Notes: generated by a model from the letters alone, not told the origin. Positions 32,637-47,394 are shown, numbered from the stretch's first letter. The stretch is DNA of 64,000 nucleotides from Paraspadella gotoi (GCA_051294375.1 CM119267.1:19005439-19069438), one strand, 5' to 3'. Translations and numbers: made by a program.

Positions 32637-34351
32637 TTCTATCTTTTTTTCTTTTGTTTTCCCCTTTGTTTTTTTCCTTTTTTCTAGATTGACTCTTCTG
32701 GTCAGTCGTCGATTTGTTACTGATATCCACCCCTCATTCGTATGTTCGTCTTCAAAGAGAACCGCGTGTACTCGGCATTTCCTTACGAGAGTTCGTGCAA
32801 AGAAATGTTTCAAATCGTCAAAGACGTGAAGAGGTCTTTTTCAAAGAGACATTTGGACTTTTCGACGCGAGACTCGCGAGCAACTCTCTAAGTCACTTTT
32901 CGTCGGCTATCATTCTCCGTTGGTCGACTCGTTCGATTGATATGTCTGTCTGTGGTGTCCACTACGTTTAAAATGCATAATTGCCTTAGTTTGGTTGCTC
33001 TTTGTACAAGAAAAAAAAGTCAATCTAAGGATGCAAGCGCCGCCTTCGGAAATCCTAAAACTAAAAAGAAATAAATAATGGAATTTTGATGCAGTGCCCC
33101 CATAAAGTTATGGGATAAGGAAAGTTATTTAGTAATATAGTCATGTTATGTTACGTTATGTCATGCCATGTCATGTCATGTAATGAGAAATATACGATAA
33201 GTAGACATGAGTGAAGTTACATCTGAAATTATAAAGTAATCCAATTCAGAAAACATAACAATGAACATTAATTTTAAAAAATAATTTAGTGTTCTTTCAA
33301 ATTTTTGCAGTAGCCTATATTTTATAAAGTATTTCTTATAAAATCGAAAAATTTCAAAATAGGCTTTTCTAATTTTAAATTGCAGATTTAATTTTTCGTC
33401 AAAAAGTTGATAAAAGAAAATAGAAATCATTTTTAAAAATTCTCTCATTAATTGGGTTAAAAATTTTTAAAAAACTATATTTAATATATAAATTTTAAAT
33501 TTTAGCTTAAAATATAGATTTTTTTATATTTGATAAACAAATGAAAGAATTTGTAAAAAAGTTTATTTTTTTATAACTTTTCATGACGAACAAAATCTGC
33601 AAAAAAACTTACAAAAAACTATTGAATTTTTAACATTTATTGGAATTAGGTAGTTAGTATAAATATGGTCTACTGCGTAAAATTGTAAATTGATTTTTAC
33701 AATTTTTTTTAAACAAATGGCTCCATTAAAAAAAGAACAATGTTTGTTCGTTTCCTCACTTTTAGAGTTCAATTAAAGTTAATTCTAAAAGTTTTTAATA
33801 CGCTTTAGTATAAAGGCATCACTGCGGCGCAACACATTGGATTAACCGTTCTTTTTTTTCACAAAGATTCGTTGTGACGATGTCGGAGTAACGTAACAAC
33901 TTGTGACGACCGGAAAAAGGGGGGGCGTGTTTAACAAAGGCGAACGACGATGAATGTCGGTTGTAGTGGCAACAGAGAGACGCTTCGCTGTGGCGCTTTA
34001 GTGAAAGTCAGTGACAAGTTACTTTACAATCGAGGTAATACAACAATTACTCGGAGCAGCGGATGACGAAAACGATTTGATGAATAAAAATCGTTACACC
34101 TTCTCGCGTAAGGAAGAGGGTAAGGATATTATGTTACGAATATAGCCAAAGTACCTATGCAATATCATATTGTAAAGCAAAAAATTGTGCCAGAAAAAAG
34201 TACATCCACAATATTGGGGAGGATATTAAAAGGTCAGACGACAATTGCATTTGAGGCAACAAAGTCGAAGGACAAGGACGGACGACGATGACGACGACGC
34301 TTTCAAGACGTCAATTAACCCCGACAACGACGGACAAAAACACGGAAAGCG

Positions 34352-34448
<97 letters not shown>

Positions 34449-35045
34449 GCCGAACAAAATCACCCGCAATCTCCTTTTTTTTTCTCCATCGGATTTTTTT
34501 TCTTACAGAGAATATTTGACGGAAGGGAAGGGAAAGGAGAGAGAAAAGAAAGGGGAGACGGATTGGTGATCCGGAAAAGAATGGAAGAATGATGGGTTAT
34601 GAAAAAAAAAAGGTGGGTAAAAGGACCAAAGAATTAAAATCATGGTCGCTGAAGGATCACCTGTCAATATGGGAATCTTTAGTTCAAATTAATCAAATTT
34701 TCAATGATGTACTGTGAAACAGTTCACAGACCAGTCACAGGGACTGTTCTTTGACTTTGTTCCTAGATAATTTACAATAACAGACACTACACGTATACAA
34801 CTCACAACCCAAACACATAAAAAAAAACCCATTAGTTTCTATTCGCATGTGCAGACTTCAACGATTTTCGGTTTTTCTTCCTTTTTTCCTTTTTCTTTCC
34901 TTTTTTTTCCCTTGTTTCTTATTTTCTTTCCTCCAAATTCACGCCGAATCATAAACTATTCACCCGCGGTGGAGGCAAAGTAACCGACGAGCTTTTCCCT
35001 CTCTCCTTCTCTCTCCTCTCTCTACTCCTCATCTCTACTCCTCTC

Positions 35046-35085
<40 letters not shown>

Positions 35086-35429
35086 TCTCTCTCTCTTCTC
35101 TCTCAAAATAACGCAGAATTTGTCGTCCCTCTTCACTTTCTTCCGGTCGACTTGCCGCGGCCGTCGTCATCGACATCGTCGTCGTCGTCATCGTCATCAT
35201 TGACGCGTCTTCCGGTCGTTGACTTTATCACAGACGGCGATGTCATCGCTTCCCTTTTTTTGACGTCGTCTCCACTTCTTTCCTGTCACCGGCTGGTCGC
35301 TGTTGTAGTGTTGTTGTTTCCTTTATAGTGCTGTCGTTATTTTCTCGTCGCTCACGCGTATTGTTTATTCTCAAGTCTTCTTCATCTTCTCACCTAAATT
35401 CGTCTTTGTTGTCATTGTTGTCATCATCG

Positions 35430-35511
<82 letters not shown>

Positions 35512-36819
35512 AATCCCAAAACGATTATTTCCAAGGTCATTTTTTAACTCCATTCCTCAAGAATTAATTCAACCATCAACTTAGTCTTCCCAATTTTCTC
35601 TTACTTTCCTACCTCGATCTTTCAGTTTCGTCTTCTTTATTCTCTCTCATTCGTTGTTGTCGGTTGTCGTCGTCATCCTCGCGTCTTCGTCATCAACCTC
35701 CCTCAACCCCGCGTCTTTTCCAGCGGCGGCGGCGGGAGGGCGACTGCGGCAACTGCGGCGGTGACTGCGGCGACTTGACGTCCCGCGCCGAGAAACGGTC
35801 GCGCGCGTCGGGTCGACTAATCCGCGTCGGAGAGCGAAACCCATCCAGACGCACGGATTCCGGGGCGACGGTATGACGACGACGACACGACGACGCGAGA
35901 ACGCGGCAGAAAACAAAGAAGAGACGATGAAATTTTAAAAACCGATGACGCGACGAAGATGACTCTAAAAACATTCAAATGCATACAAATGTTTTACCCT
36001 CGATGCTGGATAAAAAAGTGACATGGACGATCAAGACGGCGAAAAGACGTCATTAATATACAGCGACAAGGACAACGTCGACGAAACGACAAAGATAACC
36101 ACGACACAAATAAATAATGACATGCGATGACGACCGCGAGACGACGCCGAACCACAGTATTGACAGCAAGATAGGACGACGACGACGACGCTTAGAGTCG
36201 GTCTCAATGCGCGTCAAGTGTGGGGAGGAAGTAGAGAGTGATCACAGTCGAGTGAGTCACAGTAGATTTGATCACAGTAGAGGTGAACACAGTAGAGGTT
36301 GATCACGTAGCTCTCGTTGTGAAGGTTCACCGACAGGTTGAGAAAATGATGGACTGAAGAGAAAGGACTTGAGAGAATGAGAAAAGTGAGATAATCTGTG
36401 TGAAATTTGGGAAAACAACAAAATTTTATGAGAAAATTTTTTTTTATCAGAGAATGGGAAAAAATGTTCAATAACCCTTAAAAAACAAGTTGAAACAAAA
36501 TTGAAAAAAAAAGGATCAGAAAAAACATTTTTTAATAGAAAAACCCAAAATATTATAAATATGAAGCGGAATAATGATAGGAAAAATAGGACTGTGACTG
36601 AGTAAAGTGAATGTGACACTAGATGATAAAGATGATTACGAATATGATAAGGACTGTCATAGTGATGATGATGATGACAATACCGATAAAGAGATGGCGC
36701 CACCCCTGGAATAAAAAAAGAGACACGACGACGACGACGACGACGACAACGGAAGGACGAGACGAAAACAACGTGATCGTTTTGTAACCTTGGACCCGAC
36801 AGACAAAGATGTCCGCCAA

Positions 36820-36858
<39 letters not shown>

Positions 36859-37374
36859 AGGAGAGAGAGAGAGAGAGAGGAGAAGAAGAGAGAGAAGAGA
36901 GGAACGAGAGAGAGAGTAGAGAAGAGAAAATGAGGAAAAAAGACTACCCCACCACACCACTCCAGCAACAACAGAACCCAACCATCTACACAAAACCGGA
37001 GAGAAATTAGAGAGAAAAGAAGAACGATCGTCAACAAAACCCTTTTTAGTTTGTCGCCGCTCGAGTACTGCGCATCAATTTTATCACTTTTGGTCGGTCT
37101 GTCGAATCGATCCGTCGTCGGTCGGTATGTCTGTCCATCGTTCTGTCCCACTTACGATTAAAAATGACCTATAATTAAGTATGCGTTGCACGATTGCTCA
37201 CTGTGACGTCAGTAATGTTAGCGTCAGGTCTGTAAATGTCCATGTCACGTCCATGAGAAACTACTCGTGATAGACAGTCACTGGCGCGCGCAACACAATT
37301 GAAACTTTACCGTTCGTTTTTTTTTTCTTTTTTTTCTTTTCTCTTCATTTTCGTTTACCTCATTCTCCTTTCGA

Positions 37375-39952
37375 GGTTCCGGAACTCCTGGCCCTTTTCT
37401 CCCTCTCGCGGCGCCCACAGGACCCGGACCATCGCGCCCCGGTCCCGCGATGGCCCCAAATCCAGCACCCCATCCCCATCAACCGCTGACGAACTCTCCA
37501 TCAATCTTTCCTCTTAGCCACAACAACCCATATCCATCAAATCCTCCTCCCTCGCCATCCCCTCAGCTCCTCACATTTTCTCCCTACTCATACCACATCT
37601 GGCAACCCCTCACTCTCTTCATAACTCCATACCCACTGGGACCGCCGGTCACCCCTTGGCTCACTCCAGCTGGGCAACCTCATGGGCCTCCACGTACCTG
37701 TACTCCAAAATCCCATCGTAACCCGATGCAGAATTTGTCGGAGGCGGTCTGTCGACGCCGCTTCTCGCCGGCGTCCTCAGTCATCCTCACCACTCCTTCC
37801 TTGACGAACCCCGATCAATCACCCCTCAACGCCAACAACCCCGTTCCTCCACCACAACCCGGAGCTCCAACTCACCGGCCACAATCCCCTCGGCCACAAT
37901 CCACCCCTCCATTTGCCCCATCCCCATCAAACCCCAGCCTCCACGGGCGGCGCCGCCTTCGTCCACGGTCCATCGCCCGTGGCATTCGACGCAGCCGACG
38001 ATCGTGGAATCAAATGGGTTGTCAGCCGCGCCGCTCCCGCAACAACAGCCGTTGTCCAGCACCAACAGGCAGCTTTCGCAGCAACATTCTTCCGCCGCTT
38101 CAACCGGCAAACATCAACATCATCATCCGTCGCTTACGCCGCTACATCAGCAGCATCAACCGAACAACAACCTCCTCCGCCTCAGGAAGGCCGCGCGTCG
38201 ACTCGAGCGGCGACGGGGGCGTCAGCAGCGGCGGCGGGGTTGCCACCGGATCAGAAACTGGTGGTGCCGCCGGAACTCCGCGAGTTGACGAACCATTGGC
38301 GTCGACGATGACGCGTGGATCTCCTGGCGGCCGACGCGTGAAGCATCTCTTCGACGAGTACGACCCGACGGATTCGGGAAATCTCCGCGCGAGAACTTTG
38401 CTCTCATTCTTGAGGGAATCCAAGTTCCGGGAGGAAGTGGATCCGCACAAGTTGTGAGGTGGTCAGGGGGCAATGGGGGCAATGTGTCGGGTGAGCAGGA
38501 GGGGCAATGGGTGGCAATGGGTCGGTGGATCAGGAGAAAAAGGGTTGATGGGTTGAATGAACGAATGAACATTTGGGAACCCAAATTATTCCAAAACTTG
38601 TTTCCACAACTTTTTGATTTTTTTTAGATTCGTTGCGTTTAAAATACAAAACGAAAATGACATAAAAATAAAAGAAACTAAAACAAAATTGCGCTATTGT
38701 CAAGTAAAACTGCATTTTCGTTTTTCGACTCCATAACTTTCTGAAAAGATCCTGGGGGTTTCTCATTTCAATGAGAACATTGTTTGAGCAGTGCTTAATC
38801 TCGACTTAATATTATTATTTTACTCAATTTTTTTTTCATTTCACAATTCATGATATAAACCTTGTCATGTCTAGTAATACATTTCACCCCAATACTTTCC
38901 GCCTCAATTTTAATCTCCATCTCATTCAACTTACCCTTTACTCTACCATCATCATTGTTATATTTTTGTTTTCTCTTTCCTTCATCGTTTCCTTACCTCT
39001 TCGTCCCCCCACCTTCTCACCAGGTGCTGGAGGCCCGAGCGACGGACGGCTCCCGACGATCACCTACCAAGAGTTCGTCAACATCACTGTCCAACAAACG
39101 TCGCACTCCTTCAAGATCGCCGTCCAGAACCGCGAACCAGAAAACTGTGGAGTGAGCACGAGTTTCGCCTCCGACGGAGCCGTCGTCGTGCCTCCACGCC
39201 GTCGCCTAAGCGGATCGCCAAGGATACCTCACCGACGAGCACGATCGAAAGATTACGCGGACAATACACTTGCGTTCCGCCGCCCGTCTTCATGTTGGTC
39301 CGTGGCATGCCTGGAATCGGCTTCTTCGCCTATCACGCAGCGCAGGCTCGTGGGTCACGCCCACCGCCCGTTGCCCAAAGACTCTCTCTTTCGTCTACGA
39401 TCCTCGAAAGCGCTGCAGATCTGCGCTTCGTCTTTACCACCCTCGTCCACGGCGGACTGGGTCCACATGGTCTTCAACTGGGCGTCCAGCTTCTCGTCGC
39501 GTCCCGCTGGAGATGGTGCACGGGTCTTTGCGCGCTTGGGCCCGTCTTCCTGGCCGGAGTGTTGGCCGGCTCGCTCAGGACTTCCTGCTTCGATCCGGGG
39601 GCTTACCTCGTCGGAGCCTCGGGCGGAGTCTACGCTGCTTAGCGGCGCACCTCGCCAACGTCTCCTCAACTTTGCCGAGCAGCAGTTTGTCGGTGGCGCG
39701 GTTGGCGTTCGTCTTCGTCCTCGCGTCGGCCGACGTCGGCTTCGCCATTTGGATCGGATACTCGGAGAGACGGACTTCCGCCCGTGGCCTTCGTCGGGCA
39801 TTGACGGCGCACGTGGCCGGACTACCATCGGACTCGTCGTCCTTAAGAACTTCGAGCAGCGCTGACAAGCAGCCCGTCTGGTGGGTGGCGCTGGCGTCTA
39901 CTTGGCGTTAGTCGTCGCCGCGTCTGTTGGAAGTCTTCTACGTCAAGATTGA
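37375..39952 (+). pseudogene. Frame-broken second copy of rhomboid exons 4 and 5
   Basis: Exon 4-like sequence spans about 37375-38457 and exon 5-like about 39024-39952. The latter is 929 bases against 945 in the intact copy. Many one-base indels shift the frame every few dozen codons, though short stretches such as the GASGG serine motif survive. Splice borders are still visible (CACCAG before 39024). Because errors are spread evenly over coding and non-coding parts, I favour sequencing noise over a decayed gene. Confidence 0.8.
38743..38818. other. Insertion of about 75-80 bp present only in the second copy
   Basis: Between TCCATAACTTTCT and ACTCAATTTTTTTT, copy 2 carries extra sequence including GATCCTGGGGGTTTCTCATT, absent at about 27975 in copy 1. 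Conversely copy 1 has about 55 extra bases near 27755-27812. These are allele-type differences rather than random read errors. Confidence 0.6.
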
Positions 39953-41095
39953 TAGCCGGGCCGAAGGGGGGTGGGTGGTGGAGGGTCGGGGTGTATTGGA
40001 TTTGGATTATTGGCATTTAGAGTCTCTAGTGATTTGTTGTGTTTGTTGTTTTTTTGTTTGTTTTTTTTTTTTTAATTTTTTCACGAGTTCTGAAGCGCGG
40101 GAAATCGTTAGTTATTTTATTTATTCGACATGTCATTTTGGACATAGGCTTTATGATTATCAATTTTTTCTAATTTTCTAGTATAAACAACGATTTTTTT
40201 TATTTTTAGAATCTATTAAATCTTGTTTTTAACGTCTTAATTCCCATTCTTTCCTCCGGTTCCACTCATTAACGCCATCTTTGGTTTCGATGGGAAAATT
40301 AAAAGGAAAATGGAGTAAATTAAAGTTTTTTTTCTAACATTTTTTACAGCTAAAAAAACCAAAATTTGATGGAAAAGAGATGTAAAAAATTCTCAACTAT
40401 CTTCGTTCGAAGATATTTTTGTTTTTATGAAAGATTTGGTTTTAAAAGGATTCCTTCCCGTTTTCTTAACATCATTTTTTTTTCACCTGCGTTTCTTTAG
40501 TCTCCCTCGCCGAAATCCCAAAACGCTTTCAGAATCCGTTTTCCATTCGCCAAATCTTTTTTTGTCTTGGAAGAGAAAAAAAAATAGTTCCTCGCGGATT
40601 ACTTTTTTTTAAACGCTCGTACAAATCCGTTCGCGCGCGTAAAATTAGAAAGAAAAAAAAACCTCGCTAGTCATCGTCGTTGTTCGAAGGCGTCGCGCGT
40701 CGTCGTCGTCGTCGTCTCCGTCGTCGTCGTTCGTTGTCGTCGTCGTCGACGTCGACTCTTTTTATCGCCCGTGACTTTTTAAATTAGAAGAATGAAAACA
40801 AGTGTTTTTTTCTTAGGGAGAGTGGAGAACGGCCTAGAAAGCTAGTTTACAGTTTTTAGTTTTTTAACATTTTGGAAAAAAAAACATTTAAAACTCGCGT
40901 CGCCGAGGGTGCGACGGCGCGCCGAAATTCGACGCCTGCTTCTTTGGAGAGGCGCCCCGGCGGCGGTTTTTTCCTGTTTTTTACTTCCGCCAGGGAATAG
41001 TTAGGAAGGAAAGAGAAGGGAAAAAAGGGGAGAAAAAAACTGTTCAAAATTCATGGACAAGGGACGGAAGAGGAGGAGAGAGAGTAGAGACGAGA

Positions 41096-41157
<62 letters not shown>

Positions 41158-41486
41158 AGACAGCGGGTCGGGCAAATAGAATTAAGAGAATGAGAAAGGG
41201 AAAAAAAAAGAAAAGAGAGAAAAAAGAAATCCTTCATTTTTTTCCCGGAGAAAGTTTTCTCTTTCTTTTTTGAGGCCAAGAGAGATTATTTTCTCTTTTC
41301 ATTTTCTTTTTTTTTTCTATTTCCTTTTTTTTTTTTCGTTTTTACTTTCACTTTACTTACTTCCATCTTCCGCATTTTTTTCTTTTTTCTGCTCCTACGT
41401 CCATTTTCATAAAATTCAATTACTGTCGAACTCTCCCTTCTTTTCTTTCTTCTACTCTCTCTCTCTCTCTTCTCTCTCCGTCTCTC

Positions 41487-41517
<31 letters not shown>

Positions 41518-43802
41518 TCTCTGTCTCTCTCTGACTCCTCTCCTTAGACAAGAAATGATCCGCAAAATGATTAAAATGAAGATCTAATTCGAACATATAC
41601 AATAACTTCGTATCGAAAAAGAAATCATTTCCTTCAAACCAACGAATATGTCGGAACCAAAGGAAGGTAGCACAATCGCCCTCCTCGTCTCTCTTCCTCT
41701 CTTCATTCTGCCCCCTCTCTCTCTCTCTTCTCTCTCTGCTCTCTCTCTTCTCGTTCTCTTCTCATGCATTTATGCCTCTCCGAATGGGAGAAGGAGAGAA
41801 GAATTGTATCCTGCAGCAAATTTCGTTCCACAAGATTGCTTTTCCAGTTTCAGAATTCAGAGTCAAGGCGGGAAGAAAGCGTTGTCTCTCGACCCACCAT
41901 TACTTAGGGCGTTTAAATCATTGATGAACAATATCCTTTAGTGATCCATTGTTACTTTCTTTTTTGACTAATTTCATTCATCAATATTCCTTATTTATTC
42001 CATAGCGACGAAAACCTAATAAAAATATATATCCTGTTTTTTTTTTTTTTTTTTTTTTCTCTGTGAGAAAATAAACTTTTAGAATCTGTTGATCGATCGA
42101 GGGGAATTATTCTATATTCTTGATTGTGTGTTGCTCTTCTTACTTATTTAATGTTTATCTCTGGTGTGTTTTTTTTATTTTGAAAAAAAAAAGAAACGAC
42201 AACAAAATACTAAATCGTTATTTTTGTGTTAGATTGAAGACAAAAAAGGTGTTCCTTTTTTTTATAATTGCGAAAGTAAGAATGTATTTCCAATTTGCGC
42301 GAGAAAGTGTATAGATTATATAACTAAGAAAAGCTCCTGTGCCGTTTGCTGTTCCATTCTATCGCTATAACAAAACAAAAACACCATACTGTTTAAATTT
42401 TTAGTTCCTTAGATACAAACAAAAACCAAACAAAAATTATAAACATTCAAACCCGAAACAACGCACGAAACAACATAAAAGACGAATAAAAAACGAAAAA
42501 AACAACACAAACAGAATTCATTGAAAGAGAAGAAATCTGCGATTGAAAGTCCCGTCCGCTCGCGTATTTTCCTCACCCTCTTCCCACAAATAGTACCTTA
42601 CCCGCTACCATTTTGATTTACTCTGCTTCCTCACACACTCTAAAAACTTGTCCACCCCAATCCTTTATGCAGTAGCAAATAACTTATGAGGAAATGAAAT
42701 TAATGTTCGTACTCCATGTTTTGTTGTTTTTTTTTTTTCTAAGAAGAGAGAGAAGGAGAGAGAGAGAAGAGCGAGACGAGAGAGACGAGAGGAGAACAAA
42801 GAAGGTAGAGATGAGAGAGAGCCAACAAAGAACAGCAAGAGGAGAGAGGAGTGGAGAGAGACAAGACAGTATTTTTATCTTCATGTTCGTAAGGCATTCA
42901 AATGCGCCGGGAATTCCGGCATTGGACGGGCGGCTATTATAATCTTGTCGCGTTTACGTGCTCACGAGCAAAGTGTTTTTAGAAGTGACTTTTACGGGCC
43001 GAAAGTTGTCTACCTTTAATGTTTGTTGCTCATTATCGCAATAAATGAAAATTTGTTATCATTTGGCGCCAAGAATTATCGTTACATTTTTTCTTTTAGG
43101 CGTAAAGCGAAAAGAAGGGAAGTTTGAATAACAGTTTTGAGGTAATAGCTGTGTCAGGTTGATAGCAACGTATACTATAACAAAATTTAGTTATAGATTG
43201 AAAAGTTAAAAAACATTTGTACTTGTAATGTAGAATTACTTACGTTGTAGAAGTTTAATATAGAATTGGAATAGAATTAGAATAAAAAATAAAATTAAAT
43301 CGAATTTAATTAAAATTGGATAAAGCTGTTAACATCTAAATAGGATCGTAAAAATAACTCGATACCTATAAGGTAGTAGGTACATCATAATATTTCTCTC
43401 TTCAATTCTCGTCTTATCTTTATTTATTCTATTATGTGTATTCGTTTATTTCTTTCTTCTTTCTCTTTTCTTTCTTTCTTTCTTATCTTTCTTTCTCTTA
43501 TCTTTTTTTCCCTTTGTTTTCCCCTCTTGTTTTTTTTCCTTTTTTCTAATTGACTCTTCTGGCTCAGCTCCGTCGATCTGTTTCTCGAGTCCTCGTGGTT
43601 GAGATCTTATGGCCCCCGCGGTGAGGAAAACGGAATGCGGTGTTAGAGAAAGAGAGAGAGAGAGAGAGACACGACACGAGCCGACGAGCGAGCGAGAGAG
43701 ACGAGATAGTAGAGCGCGAGAGCGAGAGAGAGATCCCGACGAGGAAGAGAGAGGCCGACTTGTTGAGTTGAAGGAAGNNNNNNNNNNNNNNNNNNNNNNN
43801 NN

Positions 43803-43869
43803 GTTCTCTCGATCCCTCGTGGTTGAGATCTTTAATCGGGTGAGGAAAAGGAATGGTGGTATAGAGGAA

Positions 43870-43900
<31 letters not shown>

Positions 43901-43921
43901 GGAGAGAGGAGAGAGAGAGAG

Positions 43922-43967
<46 letters not shown>

Positions 43968-44290
43968 GATTGGTGAGGCTAAAGGAAGAGATTTATTCGA
44001 TGAATATGTATCTTTTATAAATCACTTTTTATGTTCGCAACGAGAAAGCCGAAGGAAAAAAAATGAGGCGAAGGAGGAGAAGGAGATAAGATGAAAATAA
44101 GGTCAGAAGAAAAGGAGGAAGATAAGGTAGGTAAGATTTTAGGGGGAAAAAAAAGGAAAGGAAGAAAGGTAAGGAAGGAGGAAGATAGGTTAAAGGATAA
44201 CGGAAAGAAAAACTGTAAAAGATAAAACAAATGGCATCGAGGAGGCCTCGGTCCGTGGAAACTAAAAAATTCCGTGGAGGCCGGAAGGGG

Positions 44291-44364
<74 letters not shown>

Positions 44365-44834
44365 GAGAGAAAGTGTAGTTAATGATCAAAGGGAACTCCC
44401 TCCTTCTTTGTTTGCCAAAAGAGTCGAATTGAATTGAATGTTTTAGGAAGAGATTTATCGATGAATATGTATCTTTTATAAATCACTTTTTATGTTCGCA
44501 ACGAGAAAAGCCGAAGGAAAAAAAATGAGGCGAAGGAGGAGAAAGGAGATAAGATGAAAAATAAGGTCAGAAGAAAAGGAGGAAGATAAGGTAAGTAAGA
44601 TTTTAGGGGGAAAAAAAAGGAAAGGAAGAAAGGTAAGGAAGGAGGAAGATAGGTTAAAGGATAACGGGAAAGAAAAACTGTAAAGATAAAACAAATGGCA
44701 TCGAGGAGGCCTCGGTCCGTGGAAACTAAAAATCCGNNNNNNNNNNNNNNNNNNNNNNNNNAAAACATTCAATTCAATTCGACTCTTTTGGCAAACAAAG
44801 AAGGAGGGAGTTCCCTTTGATCATTAACTACACT

Positions 44835-44916
<82 letters not shown>

Positions 44917-45045
44917 CCCCTTCCGGCCTCCACGGAATGAGAGAGAGAGAGAGAGAGAGAGAAAGTGTAGTTAATGATCAAAGAGGAACTCCCTTCCTTC
45001 TTTGTTTGCCAAAAGAGTCGAATTGAATTGAATGTTTTACTAATG
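43803..45045. repeat. Direct-then-inverted repeat cluster around 25-N gaps
   Basis: A unit at about 43981-44270 (GATGAATATGTATC through GGAGGCCTCGGTCCGTGG) recurs directly at 44448-44736. A second unit (GA tract plus AGTTAATGATCAAAGG through CGAATTGAATTGAATG, about 44273-44440) recurs inverted at 44762-44936 and then directly at 44938-45038. Alternating orientation around a 25-N run suggests a misassembled or adapter-missed hairpin read. Confidence 0.75.
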
Positions 45046-47394
45046 TCCTTTAAACTCCAAGTATTTGACCATCATTCTTTGTATAAAGTGACCCAACGTT
45101 TGAAGCAGACCCACACGAAAAAAAGGACAAAATGACCCGAAGATCGAAATCGATAAATACGATCGTTTTATATAATAAACTTAAAAATGACCCGCATGAC
45201 AATGAAACAGATGAACTAGATCGAAAAATGAAACCTAAAATACGTGTAAAGTTAGTGAGTTAGTGTAACGNNNNNNNNNNNNNNNNNNNNNNNNNNNNNN
45301 NNNNNNNNNNNNNNNNNNNNNNNNNNNNNNNNNNNNNNNNNNNNNNNNNNNNNNNNNNNNNNNNNNNNNNNNNNNNNNNNNNNNNNNNNNNNNNNNNNNN
45401 NNNNNNNNNNNNNNNNNNNNNNNNNNNNNNNNNNNNNNNNNNNNNNNNNNNNNNNNNNNNNNNNNNNNNNNNNNNNNNNNNNNNNNNNNNNNNNNNNNNN
45501 NNNNNNNNNNNNNNNNNNNNNNNNNNNNNNNNNNNNNNNNNNNNNNNNNNNNNNNNNNNNNNNNNNNNNNNTTTTAGACGTGGGGTTCGTCGTTGTTATT
45601 ATTGATAAAACGATTATTTCTTACTTATCGAGGAAAGTTTAAGATGTATTAAATGAGATTAAACAGTTAGATATCTTTTTTTTTCAGTAATTTCTTTGTT
45701 TTTCTCAGTGGCGAGCGTAGTTCACCATGGCAACGAACCTCTAAAGCCCCAAACAAGCTAACTCCTTCGCCTCTTCTCTCTAATCCGATTTCTCTTCCTT
45801 CGCGTTATTTCATTCCGAGATTTTTTTTCTCTTTTTTACCCAGAGGATCAACGACAGAGACAGAGACAAAAATAACGACAACGACGACAACGACTGGAAA
45901 AGGCAAAATGGAGACCCTTCTCTTTGCCCTTGACAGGCATCTGCCTNNNNNNNNNNNNNNNNNNNNNNNNNNNNNNNNNNNNNNNNNNNNNNNNNNNNNN
46001 NNNNNNNNNNNNNNNNNNNNNNNNNNNNNNNNNNNNNNNNNNNNNNNNNNNNNNNNNNNNNNNNNNNNNNNNNNNNNNNNNNNNNNNNNNNNNNNNNNNN
46101 NNNNNNNNNNTCTCTCTCTCTCTCTCTCTGACTTTTCTTCTTTGGAATCCAGTGAAAGTTGAGGTCAAGTTCTGATCGACTGCGACCTCTGGAGTTTCTG
46201 TTTCCGAGAGGCCACGAGTTCCGAATTGGGGGGGGCGATGGAAAGAGAGAGAGAGAGAGGTTTTATATGGGTCCTGCGACTTGAGGGAGGGTTAATGATT
46301 CTGAAGGGGTCAGGCTAAGAAAAAGTGACCATCGATAACATTAGGGAGAGAGAGAGCGAGAGGGTCAATTATACGGGTTTCGCTCGGGTCGCTGAATGTT
46401 CAATTCGGGAAGGATTTATATCTTCTTTTTTTTTCGTTTTCTTTGTTGACTTTTATTAAGTTTCTTCAGGGATTTGAAATATATGTCGTTTAATTTTTGT
46501 AGGGCTGTGCATCGTTCGAATCGAAGTTCCGATCAAGANNNNNNNNNNNNNNNNNNNNNNNNNNNNNNNNNNNNNNNNNNNNNNNNNNNNNNNNNNNNNN
46601 NNNNNNNNNNNNNNNNNNNNNNNNNNNNNNNNNNNNNNNNNNNNNNNNNNNNNNNNNNNNNNNNNNNNNNNNNNNNNNNNNNNNNNNNNNNNNNNNNNNN
46701 NNNNNNNNNNNNNNNNNNNNNNNNNNNNNNNNNNNNNNNNNNNNNNNNNNNNNNNNNNNNNNNNNNNNNNNNNNNNNNNNNNNNNNNNNNNNNNNNNNNN
46801 NNNNNNNNNNNNNNNNNNNNNNNNNNNNNNNNNNNNNATAGCGATAACAGCGAAATGAGTAATACAAGCTCGTATAATTAACAAGGCGTTACATATATTT
46901 ATCAAAGGAAAGGTTTCTATTACATTTATCACATCTATCACCAATATGTCGCTTATTTTAGATCTCTTTTGACCTTCGAAAACTTCCATTTTAAGAAAAT
47001 AGAAAAAACAGAGGACATTATAATATATTTTATAAACAAAACAAAAAAAGTAAAATCTAAACTGAGGATTAAAATTCTCCGATGATAAAAGGTTTCTTTC
47101 AATCAAGGGAAAGACTATCAATGACATGAAATTTTTAACTTTTTTTTCATTGTGGTAATAAAAATCTTTTTTGAAATTAATTTAAAACCTCTTCTAACTT
47201 TTTTTTCTAAAAATTTATTTCTGTTTTGTCGAACAGCGTATGACCCGAGGAAGATCAATGAGACAATTAAAATGAAATTTTGGGATCCATAGCGTGTTCA
47301 AGATTATAAATTATAAATCATCAAGACTTAGGTAAGTGGACAATTTTAGGTTGCTCTTGTTCGCAGAAAGCTTTACGAAGTGGCTGATAATTAT
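45046..47394. other. AT-rich stretch with large N gaps, no gene called
   Basis: N runs at 45271-45571, 45947-46110 and 46539-46837 remove over 750 bases. An ATG at 45908 in good context opens a short frame that runs into Ns after 13 codons. It might start a gene but cannot be judged. The remainder is AT-rich with short GA/CT tracts. Confidence 0.4.

Larger units (their letters stand above)
32775..43600 (+). repeat. Noisy tandem copy of 21710-32700 (about 10.9 kb)
   Basis: Same order of landmarks throughout: CGTCAAAGACGTGAAGAGG, MITE-like elements at about 32860-33853 and 37050-37315, GAC/CT clusters, 15-bp minisatellite, rhomboid exons, GA tract, and CCCCTCTTGTTTTTTTTCC end. It reads through two N gaps of the clean copy (30720-30966 and 31858-32043). 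Small indels are frequent. It ends about 180 bp before the 25-N run at 43778-43802. Best explained as misplaced long-read fill. Confidence 0.85.

Noticed and set aside
45908-45946. Short frame METLLFALDRHLP
   Set aside because: Good start context but runs into Ns after 13 codons; cannot be evaluated.
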